From contig NZ_JBFBVU010000007.1 of NCBI RefSeq assembly GCF_040689105.1, positions 100,859 through 164,858 on the forward strand: a DNA stretch of 64,000 bases. The letters are read 5' to 3'. The position numbers were made by a program, and so were the translations under genes. Position 1 is the stretch's first letter. Each line of letters starts with the position of its first letter. The notes below the pieces were generated by a model. That model was not told the DNA's origin. It worked only from the letters and a program-made list of their open reading frames with translations, and did not search any database. Source of the stretch: Meridianimarinicoccus marinus (GTDB lineage: Bacteria; Pseudomonadota; Alphaproteobacteria; Rhodobacterales; Rhodobacteraceae). Shown piece after piece: positions 1-8,173 of the stretch.

Positions 1-1
1 C

Positions 2-544
2 GCGCGCGAAATCCTCGCGTTGAAAGAGGCCAACGGCTGGGATCATCTGGATCTGACCTGCGTGCCCGCGATCTATCACAACCACCCCGAGAAAATCCCC
101 GGCGCGGTGCGGGAACTGCACGCCAGGCATCACAAGGCCTATGACCGGATCGACGTGGCCTTCGCCGATTGCGGCACGGGCGGGCTGTTGCAGAATGTCT
201 GCGACGAGCTTGGCATGGCGATGATTGCCGGGCCGCATTGCTATGCGTTCTTTCAGGGCGTGGCCGCGCCACCGCCCGAGGACGACATGACCGCCTTCTA
301 CCTGACCGATTTTCTGGTGCGGCAGTTCGATGCCTTCGTCTGGAAACCGCTGGGGCTGGATCGCCACCCCGAGTTGCGCGACATGTATTTCAGCCATTAC
401 GAGCGGCTGATCTATCTGGCCCAGGTGCCCGATCCGGCGCTGGACGCCCGTGCCCGTGACTGCGCCCAACGCCTGGGGCTGGCCTTCGAACGGCGCGAGA
501 CCGGGTTCGGAGGGCTGGCCGACTGGATGGCGACCCGCGCCTAG
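2..544 (+). CDS. DUF1638 domain-containing protein (5' truncated by window edge)
   Basis: The reading frame is open at the left edge, so the N-terminus lies outside the window; an internal TTG at 20 is probably not the start. The visible 180 residues contain the DCGTGG motif and the following GLLQNVCDELG and GPHCYAFFQG segments typical of DUF1638. The function of the family is unknown. It is often encoded near corrinoid-dependent MttB-type methyltransferases, and an mttB homologue lies 3 kb away on the other strand, so a role in one-carbon or methylamine metabolism is possible but only inferred. The stop overlaps the stop of convergent sufE. Confidence 0.8.
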   Translation, partial: AREILALKEANGWDHLDLTCVPAIYHNHPEKIPGAVRELHARHHKAYDRIDVAFADCGTGGLLQNVCDELGMAMIAGPHCYAFFQGVAAPPPEDDMTAFYLTDFLVRQFDAFVWKPLGLDRHPELRDMYFSHYERLIYLAQVPDPALDARARDCAQRLGLAFERRETGFGGLADWMATRA

Positions 545-969
545 GCGGCCGCGGTTTCCCCGGCCACCAGACGGATACGTTCCACCATCGCGCGCAAACC
601 GTTCGAACGCTGCGACGACAGGTGATCGTTCAGACCCAGACGGCCCAGTTCCTTGGCGGCATCCACCTGCCCGACTTCGCGCACGGTCAGGCCGGAATAC
701 AACGCATGCAGGATGGCGATCAGCCCGCGCACGATCATCGCATCGCTTTCGCCTTCGAAGTCAAAGGTCGCTTCCGGGCCGCTGCCATCGATGATCGGGC
801 GGATCCAGACCTGGCTGGCGCAGCCGTCCACCTTGGTGGCGGGCACGCGAAACACCTCGTCCAGCGCGGGCATTTCCTTGCCCAACTCGATCACATGGCG
901 ATAGCGGTCTTCCCAGTCGTCGAGAAACTCGAACGTATCGGCAATCTCTTCAAAGCGTTCCGTGGCCAT
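541..969 (-). CDS. sufE: SufE family Fe-S cluster assembly sulfur acceptor
   Basis: Cytoplasmic sulfur acceptor that takes persulfide from the SufS cysteine desulfurase and passes it to the SufBCD scaffold. The 142-residue product has the usual SufE length and carries the active-site cysteine in VDGCASQVW (Cys50). An open frame continues upstream to 1302, but the ATG at 969 is preceded by an AGAGGG ribosome-binding site and gives the normal SufE N-terminus, so it was chosen. No other suf gene lies in the window, so this copy is apparently separate from the suf operon. It converges on the DUF1638 gene with a stop-codon overlap. Confidence 0.92.
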   Translation of the reverse strand: MATERFEEIADTFEFLDDWEDRYRHVIELGKEMPALDEVFRVPATKVDGCASQVWIRPIIDGSGPEATFDFEGESDAMIVRGLIAILHALYSGLTVREVGQVDAAKELGRLGLNDHLSSQRSNGLRAMVERIRLVAGETAAA

Positions 970-1056
970 TTGCACCCTCTTGGTTTTCGTGCCATCACCT
1001 AATCCGCGCAGCGGCGCACGTCCAGAACCCCAACCCTTGGCAGCACGAGCATATTG

Positions 1057-1524
1057 ATGATTCTTCCCTTCGGCATCTCGCGCCCGCTGATCCTGTTGGC
1101 CCTCTGCGGCACGCTTGCCGGCTGTGGCAACAGTCTGGGTGGCTGGTTCAACACCGCCCCCCCCGACACGCTGGAGCCCGAGGACGGCTATGACCCCATT
1201 GTAAGCGACAGCAGGCGTCCGGTCGGCACGATCACCGAGTTGCGAATCGATCCGTCTCCGGGTGGGGTCATCGTACAGGCAAACGCGTTGCCGCCCACGC
1301 AAGGCTATTGGGATGTGGATCTGGTTCGGGTGGCCGAGGACTCGGCCCCCGCCAGCGAGATTCGATTCGAATTTCGCGCGCGGCCGCCGATTGGCGAAAC
1401 GGCAGTCGGAACAGCAGAAAGCCGCGACCTGGAGGTCGCGACCTTTATCAACAACTACGATTTGGCCGGGGTCAGCCGGATTACGGTGATCGGGCAGAGC
1501 AACTCGCGCACCGCCCGCCGCTGA
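1057..1524 (+). CDS. Small predicted lipoprotein
   Basis: A 155-residue protein with a short lipoprotein signal peptide: a hydrophobic stretch at residues 10-21 followed by the lipobox L-A-G-C with Cys23 as the lipidated residue. The mature part is hydrophilic and proline-rich at first, then looks beta-rich (DVDLVRV, IRFEFRARPP, ITVIG). I do not recognise a named domain; similar small lipoproteins are common in Rhodobacterales. TTG at 1054 is immediately upstream, but the ATG at 1057 is preferred. The ribosome-binding site is weak. It is divergent from sufE and converges with the DUF6456 gene two bases downstream. Confidence 0.7.
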   Translation: MILPFGISRPLILLALCGTLAGCGNSLGGWFNTAPPDTLEPEDGYDPIVSDSRRPVGTITELRIDPSPGGVIVQANALPPTQGYWDVDLVRVAEDSAPASEIRFEFRARPPIGETAVGTAESRDLEVATFINNYDLAGVSRITVIGQSNSRTARR

Positions 1525-1526
1525 GC

Positions 1527-2654
1527 CTAGCCGATCAACCGATTGGCCATTGCGCCCTGCTCGTCATAGTGGCGCTTGAGCCGCTGTAGCGCGATGCGCA
1601 ACACCACCTTGCCGGAGCGCGCCGACCAGCCCATGGATTTCTCGGTGGTCTCGATGCCTTCCAGAAAACAGCAGCAGCGCAGCACCACGTCGCCCAGGCC
1701 CGCGCCCAGCTCTTCCAGCGCGGCCATGACCCTACCCCGCGCCGACTCCGCGGTGGCGTTGCCGCCGCCCGGACTGCCGGCCAGACCGGATTGCGGCCCG
1801 TTCAGGTAGGTGGCCCAGTTCTGCGCCACGTTCGGCCCCATCTGCGACATCTCGAAATCTTCGCGCAGCCGTTCCCCGGCGGCGACGAGATCATCGGTCA
1901 GAAAGGGTTGACCGGACTTGTCCTTGCGCCGGGCCAGCGCCGACAGCGGCGACTCCGATAGGTTGTAGCACGGCCGCCGGCGACGCCCCGAAGGGCTTGC
2001 GCATACCGGTGCCATGTGCCGGTGCTGCCCCGCGAAAGGATCGGTATCTTCGCGCATCCCGGTAGCGTCGCTGGCATCGGCCAACATGCGCTTCAAGGCC
2101 GCCCGCCCGACCCCGGTGATCGTGTACTTCGAGATACGACCTTTGCCGCTGATGCGGATCCAGTCGTTCAGGGCCATGACCTCGGCCACCTCGCGGTCGA
2201 CCACCGCTGTCCGCGTGGTGTCGCCTCCCGGAAGATCCCGCACCACCACCGCCTTTTCCATATCCTGCGCAAAAGCCAGCACCGCCCCGCTTTCGGCCAA
2301 CCTGCGCAAGACGCGCTTGGCCTCGCGGCTCAAGTCCTGGCGGCACACTGGCGAGAACTGGGCTTGGATCGTGGCAGTCATGGTTCGGGTCTCCTCGGGC
2401 GAATGATCCTGGTTTTGGTGGTCGAAGGGTAAGCCACTCAAACGATTGAATGCACCATCTACGAGCGGGTCCTCGCGCCGGTTTTCGAAGCGGCGGACAC
2501 GACGCATTACGGTTGAAGGCTGGTATCCGGTATCGCGTGCGATCGCGCGGATCGACCTTCCCAACTCGGTATGAACTACATAATGAATAGCCGCTTCGGG
2601 CAGCCACCACACAGCAGAAATCGGTTCCGATGTCACAATCGCCTGATTGGTCAC
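1527..2654 (-). CDS. DUF6456 domain-containing putative DNA-binding protein
   Basis: A 375-residue protein. Residues about 33-62 form a predicted helix-turn-helix (RSIRAIARDTGYQPSTVMRRVRRFE). A middle winged-helix-like part contains ISGKGRISKYTITGVGRAALKRML, and the C-terminal 150 residues match the DUF6456 region, with FEMSQMGP, RVMAALEELG and a conserved cysteine-rich stretch DVVLRCCCFLEG. The family occurs almost only in Rhodobacterales, where it is presumed to be a transcription regulator; no target is known to me. It is transcribed divergently from the DUF6477 gene across a 225-base region that carries a good promoter and a CtrA-like half-site. Confidence 0.8.
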   Translation of the reverse strand: MTNQAIVTSEPISAVWWLPEAAIHYVVHTELGRSIRAIARDTGYQPSTVMRRVRRFENRREDPLVDGAFNRLSGLPFDHQNQDHSPEETRTMTATIQAQFSPVCRQDLSREAKRVLRRLAESGAVLAFAQDMEKAVVVRDLPGGDTTRTAVVDREVAEVMALNDWIRISGKGRISKYTITGVGRAALKRMLADASDATGMREDTDPFAGQHRHMAPVCASPSGRRRRPCYNLSESPLSALARRKDKSGQPFLTDDLVAAGERLREDFEMSQMGPNVAQNWATYLNGPQSGLAGSPGGGNATAESARGRVMAALEELGAGLGDVVLRCCCFLEGIETTEKSMGWSARSGKVVLRIALQRLKRHYDEQGAMANRLIG

Positions 2655-2748
2655 GCTGAAGTCTCCTCAAGCCTTGCGAGCGGCACAGGCTTTCCCCACG
2701 GATTTGCCTGTTGAGCCTGTCGCAACACTTCTTTCAGGTCTGTTAAAA

Positions 2749-2778
2749 TTGTCTGCATGGTTAAGCATTGTTTATAAT
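2749..2778 (+). promoter_or_regulatory. Sigma-70-type promoter for the DUF6477 gene, overlapping a CtrA-like half-site
   Basis: TTGTCT at 2749-2754 and a perfect TATAAT at 2773-2778 are separated by 18 bases and point toward the DUF6477 gene, giving a leader of about 95 bases. The spacer contains ATGGTTAA at 2757-2764, the reverse complement of TTAACCAT, a recognised CtrA half-site in alphaproteobacteria. Occupation there would block the promoter; this is inference. Confidence 0.5.
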
Positions 2779-2879
2779 GCCTAAATCTTGGTAGCTCCGG
2801 CGGACGGAGAGTTGCTTAAAATGCAACATACTTAATCTAGTCATCAATCTTGTTGCGAATACCAGCACAGGAGACCACC

Positions 2880-3212
2880 ATGATCGACCCCCTCAGCGCT
2901 CTGAAGTCCTTGAACCGGCCCACGCTTCTGGTGACCGCCGCGCGCCTTGCACAGGCCGGATACCGCCGTGAGACCGAGCTGCCACGCCTGCTGAACACGC
3001 CAAATGCGCCCGGTCGCAACCAGTGCATCCTGAAGTTGATGGAGTTGGAATCAGAGCTGAACCGCCAACGGCGGGCCAAGGATCCTGCTTATGGACCGGC
3101 CCGCCATGTCAAGGTTCTGTCCGCCCTGATGCACGAGGCGCAACACCCCCGCGCGCCGAAGCGCCGTCAGCTGAAAGCGTCGGCGACCTCGGACTTCCTG
3201 CGGGCGATATAA
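2880..3212 (+). CDS. DUF6477 family protein
   Basis: A 110-residue protein starting MIDPLSALKSLNRPTLLVTA, with the ARLAQAGYRRETELPRLL and LMELESELNRQRR segments typical of the DUF6477 family of Rhodobacterales. The function is unknown. It looks mainly helical and basic, with no signal peptide or membrane segment. The ATG at 2880 follows an AGGAGA ribosome-binding site eight bases upstream; an upstream TTG at 2850 in frame has none. The last 46 bases overlap the 3' end of mttB on the other strand. Its pairing with a divergent DUF6456 gene suggests a shared regulatory role. Confidence 0.75.
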   Translation: MIDPLSALKSLNRPTLLVTAARLAQAGYRRETELPRLLNTPNAPGRNQCILKLMELESELNRQRRAKDPAYGPARHVKVLSALMHEAQHPRAPKRRQLKASATSDFLRAI

Positions 3213-4711
3213 TCCTGCAGGGCATCGCGAATCGCCGGATCCAGCCCCGGCTGTTCGTAGTCCGCCAGCAGCTTGCGCACCTTGCGGTTGGCCAGTGTCC
3301 GCGTGTCCGGTGCGGCGTCGTCGATCCAGGTCTCGTAGGGGCGATAGTCCAGCAGGTTGCTGCGCCAGAAGGCCGTTTTGAAATTCGCCTGGGTGTGGGC
3401 GCAGCCCAGGAAATGGCCTCCCGGGCCGACCTCGCGAATGGCATCCAGTGCCAGATCATCGTCACTGACCGAAGGTTTGCGCGCCAGACGGTGCAGGATG
3501 CCCAGTTGATCGGCGTCCATCACGAATTTCTCGGGCGAGGCCACCAGCCCGCCTTCCAGCCAGCCACAGGCGTGCAGCATGAAGTTGACCCCGGACATCA
3601 GCGCCAGGTTCAGTGAATTCGCGGTCTCATAGGCGGCCTGCGCATCGGGCAGTTTCGACCCGTTGAAGCTGCCGCCTGACCGGTAGGGCACCCCGAGCCG
3701 GCGCGCCAACTGTCCGGCACCGGCGGTGATCTGCGCCGCTTCCGGCGTTCCGAAGGTCGGTGCGCCCGAGTTCATGTCGATCGAGGTCACGAACGCCCCG
3801 AAGATCACCGGGGCGCCGGGGCGAATCAACTGGCTGTAGGCGATCCCGGCCAGAACTTCGGCAAACACCTGCACCAGTGTGCCCGCCACCGTCACCGGAG
3901 ACATGGCACCGCCTACGATGAAGGGCGAAATGATGCAGGCCTGGTTGGCCGTCGCGTATTCTTCCAGCGCCCCCATCATCACCGAATCGAAGGTCAGCGG
4001 CGAGTTGATGTTGATAAGCGAGGTCATCACCGTGTTCTGTGCGACGAACTCGGTGCCGAACAGGATCTCGCACATCTCGATGCTGTGACGGGCGCGCTCC
4101 GGTTCGGTCACCGCCCCCATGAAGGGCTTGTCCGACAGGGTCATATGCGCCAGCAGCATGTCCAGATGGCGCTTGTTGGCGGGAATGTCGGTGGGCTCGC
4201 ACACGGTGCCGCCGGACAGATGCAGCCAGGGGCTCATCTGTCCCAGTTTCACGAAATCGTGGAAATCGGCGAGGGTCGCGTAGCGCCGGTTGCCTTCCAG
4301 ATCCAGCACGAAGGGCGGTCCATAGACCGGGGCCAGCACCAGGTTGTCGCCGCCGATCTCGACCGAGTGTTCGGGGTTGCGTGCGTGATGGGTGAATTTG
4401 GCCGGTGCCGTGGCGCACAGCTTGCGGGCCAGACCGCGCGGGATGTGCACGCGTTCGCCCTGCACATCGGCCCCGGCCTCGCGCCAGCGGTCCAGTGCGG
4501 CGGGGTTTTCCACGAAGTTGACGCCGATCTCTTCCAGAACGGTTTCGGCCGCGACCTCGATCCGGTCCAGGGCTGCGTCATCGAACAGGGTCAGGGTCGG
4601 AATATCGCGGGCGATGACCTTGGCGGTCTCGACCTGTGTGCTGCTGCGTTCCGCGCGCCGCGCCGCGCCACCGCCGCCCCGACCGCGCCGTCGTCTGCTT
4701 TCATCCGCCAT
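3167..4711 (-). CDS. Trimethylamine methyltransferase (MttB) family protein, non-pyrrolysine type
   Basis: A 514-residue cytoplasmic protein of the MttB superfamily (PF06253), TIM-barrel enzymes that move a methyl group from a quaternary or tertiary amine to a corrinoid protein. After a basic Arg/Gly-rich N-terminus (residues 1-25), the typical segments follow: LDRIEVAAETVLEEIGVNFV, HARNPEHSVEIGG, GPPFVLDLEG and SLININSPLTFD. The frame has no in-frame amber codon, so this is a homologue without pyrrolysine, a group that includes glycine-betaine and proline-betaine demethylases; the substrate cannot be told from sequence. The start at 4711 has an AGGGAC ribosome-binding site, while the frame stays open upstream to 4825. 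No corrinoid protein gene is adjacent. Confidence 0.88.
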   Translation of the reverse strand: MADESRRRRGRGGGGAARRAERSSTQVETAKVIARDIPTLTLFDDAALDRIEVAAETVLEEIGVNFVENPAALDRWREAGADVQGERVHIPRGLARKLCATAPAKFTHHARNPEHSVEIGGDNLVLAPVYGPPFVLDLEGNRRYATLADFHDFVKLGQMSPWLHLSGGTVCEPTDIPANKRHLDMLLAHMTLSDKPFMGAVTEPERARHSIEMCEILFGTEFVAQNTVMTSLININSPLTFDSVMMGALEEYATANQACIISPFIVGGAMSPVTVAGTLVQVFAEVLAGIAYSQLIRPGAPVIFGAFVTSIDMNSGAPTFGTPEAAQITAGAGQLARRLGVPYRSGGSFNGSKLPDAQAAYETANSLNLALMSGVNFMLHACGWLEGGLVASPEKFVMDADQLGILHRLARKPSVSDDDLALDAIREVGPGGHFLGCAHTQANFKTAFWRSNLLDYRPYETWIDDAAPDTRTLANRKVRKLLADYEQPGLDPAIRDALQDYIARRKSEVADAFS

Positions 4712-4913
4712 GCTCTTGTCCCTTGATCGTGCATTCATCCCGAAGGGGTGGCGTAGACCTAGCCAACCGCAGACTGCGACCACATCGGTTTTGCGCCCCC
4801 TTGCGGCGCAAAACGACATTCGCACGGCTTTTCCGGCCGGTGGGCCGCACTGGCCTTCGGAAAGCGGCGCAGACTCACTTGCAAGGCCCCGCGCCCTTGC
4901 CTATCAGCCTGCC

Positions 4914-6473
4914 ATGACAGATGCTTCCCATGACCGCTTGCTGATTGTCGATTTCGGCAGCCAGGTGACCCAGCTGATCGCGCGCCGCCTGCGCGAGCTG
5001 AACGTGTATTGCGAAATCCACCCCTATCAGAATGTCACCGCCGACTTTGTGCGCCAGATGGCACCGAAGGCCGTGATCTTCTCGGGCGGGCCGGACAGCG
5101 TGACCCGCGAAGGCTCTCCGCGCGTGCCGCAGGAAATCTTCTCGATGGGTCTGCCGATCCTCGGGATCTGCTATGGTCAACAGGTGATGATGCATCAACT
5201 GGGCGGCAAGGTCGAAAGCGGTCATGGCACCGCCGAATTCGGCCGCGCCTATGTCACCCGGCAGGGCCAGCTCGATCTGCTGGACGGCTGGTTTGCCGAG
5301 GGCCCCGAGCAGGTCTGGATGTCGCATGGCGACCATGTCAGCGAGATCGCGCCGGGCTTTCAGGTCTACGGCACCTCGCCCAACGCGCCCTTTGCCATCA
5401 CCGCCGATCCCGAACGGCATTTCTACGCGGTGCAGTTTCACCCGGAGGTGCATCACACCCCCCATGGCAAGACGCTGTACGAGAACTTCGTGAAGCTGGC
5501 CGGGTTCAGCGGCGACTGGACCATGGGCGCCTACCGCGAAGAGGCGATCCGCCTGATCCGCGAACAGGTGGGCGACAAGAAGGTCATCTGCGGCTTGTCC
5601 GGCGGCGTCGACAGTTCGGTCGCGGCGGTGCTGATCCACGAAGCCATCGGCGATCAGCTGACCTGCGTCTTCGTCGACCATGGGCTGTTGCGCAAGAACG
5701 AGGCCGAGGAAGTCGTGGCCATGTTCCGCGACAATTACAACATCCCGTTGATCCACGCCGATGAAAGCGACCTGTTCCTGGGCGAGCTGGACGGCCAGTC
5801 GGACCCGGAAACCAAGCGCAAGATCATCGGCAAGCTGTTCATCGACGTGTTCCAGAAGCACGCCGACAGCATCGACGGGGCCGAGTTCCTGGCCCAGGGC
5901 ACCCTGTACCCGGATGTGATCGAATCGGTCAGTTTCTCGGGCGGGCCGTCGGTCACCATCAAATCGCACCACAACGTCGGCGGCCTGCCCGAAAAAATGG
6001 GCCTGAAGCTGGTCGAACCGCTGCGCGAGCTGTTCAAGGACGAGGTGCGCGAACTGGGCCGCGAGTTGGGCCTGCCCGACAGCTTCATCGGCCGCCATCC
6101 TTTCCCCGGCCCGGGTCTGGCGATCCGCTGCCCCGGCGAGATCACCCGCGAGAAGCTGGCGATCCTGCGCGAGGCCGACGCGGTCTATATCGACCAGATC
6201 CGCAAGCACGGGCTGTATGACGAGATCTGGCAGGCTTTCGTGGCCATCCTGCCGGTGCGCACCGTCGGCGTCATGGGCGACGGGCGCACCTATGACTTTG
6301 CCTGCGCGCTGCGGGCGGTGACCTCGGTCGATGGCATGACGGCGGATTATTTCCCGTTCAGCCACGAATTTCTGGGCGAAACCGCAACCCGCATCATCAA
6401 CGAGGTCAAGGGCATCAACCGCGTCACCTATGACGTGACCTCGAAGCCACCCGGCACCATCGAGTGGGAATGA
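4914..6473 (+). CDS. guaA: GMP synthase (glutamine-hydrolysing)
   Basis: Converts XMP to GMP with ATP and glutamine, the last step of de novo guanine nucleotide synthesis. The 519-residue product has a class I glutamine amidotransferase domain (residues about 10-200, catalytic Cys86 in GICYGQQ, and FHPEVHHTP carrying the His/Glu pair), then an ATP pyrophosphatase domain with the PP-loop SGGVDSS and a dimerisation C-terminus ending in KPPGTIEWE. The frame is open far upstream, to 4392, antisense to mttB, but the ATG at 4914 gives the standard N-terminus. It is divergent from mttB. Confidence 0.98.
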   Translation: MTDASHDRLLIVDFGSQVTQLIARRLRELNVYCEIHPYQNVTADFVRQMAPKAVIFSGGPDSVTREGSPRVPQEIFSMGLPILGICYGQQVMMHQLGGKVESGHGTAEFGRAYVTRQGQLDLLDGWFAEGPEQVWMSHGDHVSEIAPGFQVYGTSPNAPFAITADPERHFYAVQFHPEVHHTPHGKTLYENFVKLAGFSGDWTMGAYREEAIRLIREQVGDKKVICGLSGGVDSSVAAVLIHEAIGDQLTCVFVDHGLLRKNEAEEVVAMFRDNYNIPLIHADESDLFLGELDGQSDPETKRKIIGKLFIDVFQKHADSIDGAEFLAQGTLYPDVIESVSFSGGPSVTIKSHHNVGGLPEKMGLKLVEPLRELFKDEVRELGRELGLPDSFIGRHPFPGPGLAIRCPGEITREKLAILREADAVYIDQIRKHGLYDEIWQAFVAILPVRTVGVMGDGRTYDFACALRAVTSVDGMTADYFPFSHEFLGETATRIINEVKGINRVTYDVTSKPPGTIEWE

Positions 6474-6486
6474 CCTGACCGACACC

Positions 6487-6528
6487 GGGGCGCATGGGCG
6501 GCGGAATTTGCGCCAGCGCCCCGTTTTT
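6487..6528 (+). terminator. Probable Rho-independent terminator of guaA
   Basis: GGGGCGC at 6487-6493 pairs with GCGCCCC at 6516-6522, with a weaker inner GGCG/CGCC stem, and is followed by GTTTTT. It lies 14 bases after the guaA stop. Confidence 0.55.
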
Positions 6529-6569
6529 CATATACTCGGTCATCTCCCAATGTTGACCGAGGCCCTGCC

Positions 6570-6767
6570 ATGCACCTACGCCTCTTCAAATGCCCCAATT
6601 GCGGCCATCACATGCGACTGGGGGGGACGCGTTGCCGGCGCTGCTATTCGGAAAAGCCGGTCGTCTACTCGGCGTCCTTCATTGCCTTCCTGGGCTTCGT
6701 CTCCGGGCTGCTGGCGGTTGCCTATCTGATGTATTGGGTCCTCACCCATATCCCCGCGACCCAGTAG
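6570..6767 (+). CDS. Small zinc-ribbon membrane protein
   Basis: A 65-residue protein with two CxxC knuckles, CPNC (residues 8-11) and CRRC (residues 22-25), forming a probable zinc ribbon, followed by one transmembrane helix at residues about 36-58. Topology is probably ribbon in the cytoplasm with a short C-terminal tail outside. The ATG at 6570 has a GAGG sequence nine bases upstream. I do not recognise the family; such ribbon-plus-helix proteins are usually annotated as hypothetical. It stands alone between guaA and a FadL-type porin. Confidence 0.6.
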   Translation: MHLRLFKCPNCGHHMRLGGTRCRRCYSEKPVVYSASFIAFLGFVSGLLAVAYLMYWVLTHIPATQ

Positions 6768-6906
6768 CGCAACGGCAACGCATCTTCGTCTTTCGGCCCG
6801 TGCCGCAGCGTTGAAAAGGCTGTGACGCTACGTCCGGTTTGACGCCAATCCCCCGCCATTTCTAATCGAACCTGGGAAGAGCAGACTACACCCAGTGGGG
6901 GGAGAC

Positions 6907-8052
6907 ATGACCAAATCACTAACTTTGGCCACAGCCATTGTCGGCCTGGCCGGTGCTGCGCAGGCTGGCGGCATTGACCGCTCCGGCCAGCCGATGGACC
7001 TTTTGTTCAAGGACGGCAACTATCTTGAATTCACCGCCGTCCGGACAATCCCGGACGTCAGCGGCACCGACATTGCGCAATCGCCGCCGGGATTCCCGAT
7101 CCCCTATGACAGCGGTGTGTCCTACAACGATGTGGCCGACGCGTTCAACGATCTGCGGTTCGGCATCAAATACGACTTCAACGAGAAGTTCAGCCTGGCC
7201 TTCATGGGCGGCGAGGATTACGGCGTCGACATCCTGTACCCCGAAGAGACCGGCTCGCTTCTGGGCGGCACGCTGGCGGATGCGAACTCCTATGCGCTGG
7301 CGCTGGTCGGCCGCTATCACGTCAACGAGAACTTCAGCCTGCATGCCGGGGTGCGTCGCCAGACCGCCGACGGCAAGATCGGGCTGGGCGGCCTCGCCTA
7401 CGGCCGCGTAAGCGGCTACGAGGTCAATCTGAGCCAGGATTCCGCCTGGGGCTATATCGTCGGCGGCGCCTACGAGCGGCCCGAGATCGGGTTGCGCGTG
7501 GCACTGACCTACAACTCGAAGATCACCCACAGCTTCAAGACCACCGAAACCCTGAACGGGGCCAGCCTGGGCAACAGCAAGAACACTGACGTGGATATTC
7601 CGCAGTCGGTGAACCTGGACTTCCAGACCGGGGTTGCCGAGGACACGCTGGTGTTCGGCCAGATCCGCTGGGTCGATCATTCACAGTTCACCGTGGATCC
7701 CGAGTTCTTCACCGCCCTGACCGGAACCGGCCTGGTGAAGGTGGACAACTCGACCACCTATACGCTGGGGGTCGGCCACCGCTTCACCGATCAGATCAGC
7801 GCCTCGATCGCCTACATCTACGACGATGTTTACGGCGACGATCTGGTGTCGCCGCTGGCGCCCACCCATGGCAGCCAGGCGCTGCGTCTTGGGGCCACCT
7901 ACCGGGTCAACCAGGTCGAATTCGCCGCCGGTCTGCGCTACACGTGGCTGGGCGATGCCTTCGCCGAAACCGGCACGCCGGACGTGGCGCGCGCCGATTT
8001 TTCAGGCAACAGCGCGGTCTCGGTCGGCCTGCGCGTCGGCTATTTCTTCTGA
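6907..8052 (+). CDS. FadL/OmpP1/TodX-family outer membrane transport protein
   Basis: A 381-residue outer membrane beta-barrel that probably passes long-chain fatty acids or other hydrophobic substrates. The signal peptide is residues 1-20 (cleavage after AAQA), followed by alternating amphipathic strands, repeated FNENFSLHAGV-like strands, AYIYDDVYGDD, LRLGATYRVNQVEFAAGLRY and a C-terminal strand ending in aromatic YFF, the usual outer membrane insertion signal. The ATG at 6907 follows GGGGGGAGAC. It is monocistronic and ends at a strong terminator. Confidence 0.87.
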   Translation: MTKSLTLATAIVGLAGAAQAGGIDRSGQPMDLLFKDGNYLEFTAVRTIPDVSGTDIAQSPPGFPIPYDSGVSYNDVADAFNDLRFGIKYDFNEKFSLAFMGGEDYGVDILYPEETGSLLGGTLADANSYALALVGRYHVNENFSLHAGVRRQTADGKIGLGGLAYGRVSGYEVNLSQDSAWGYIVGGAYERPEIGLRVALTYNSKITHSFKTTETLNGASLGNSKNTDVDIPQSVNLDFQTGVAEDTLVFGQIRWVDHSQFTVDPEFFTALTGTGLVKVDNSTTYTLGVGHRFTDQISASIAYIYDDVYGDDLVSPLAPTHGSQALRLGATYRVNQVEFAAGLRYTWLGDAFAETGTPDVARADFSGNSAVSVGLRVGYFF

Positions 8053-8073
8053 AGCCGCCCAAATGCTTATCCG

Positions 8074-8099
8074 AAGGGCCGCCCATGGGCGGCCCTTTG
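8074..8099 (+). terminator. Rho-independent terminator after the FadL-type gene
   Basis: AAGGGCCGCCC and GGGCGGCCCTT are perfect complementary arms around a two-base centre, followed by TT; the functional hairpin would open the last pairs to form a four-base loop. Confidence 0.75.
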
Positions 8100-8173
8100 T
8101 CGTCGCCGCCGCCTTTGTGTTGAAGCGCCCCGGCCTTCCCTGCTAGGCGAGAGCGGCAAGACAGGGGCAGCAC

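Noticed and set aside
3167..4711. Pyrrolysine (in-frame TAG) in mttB
   Set aside because: The frame is open from start to stop with no amber codon; this is the non-pyrrolysine type.
4875..6485. 536-codon open frame antisense to guaA
   Set aside because: It covers guaA on the opposite strand, its translation has no recognisable domain and shows the biased composition of GC-rich shadow frames.
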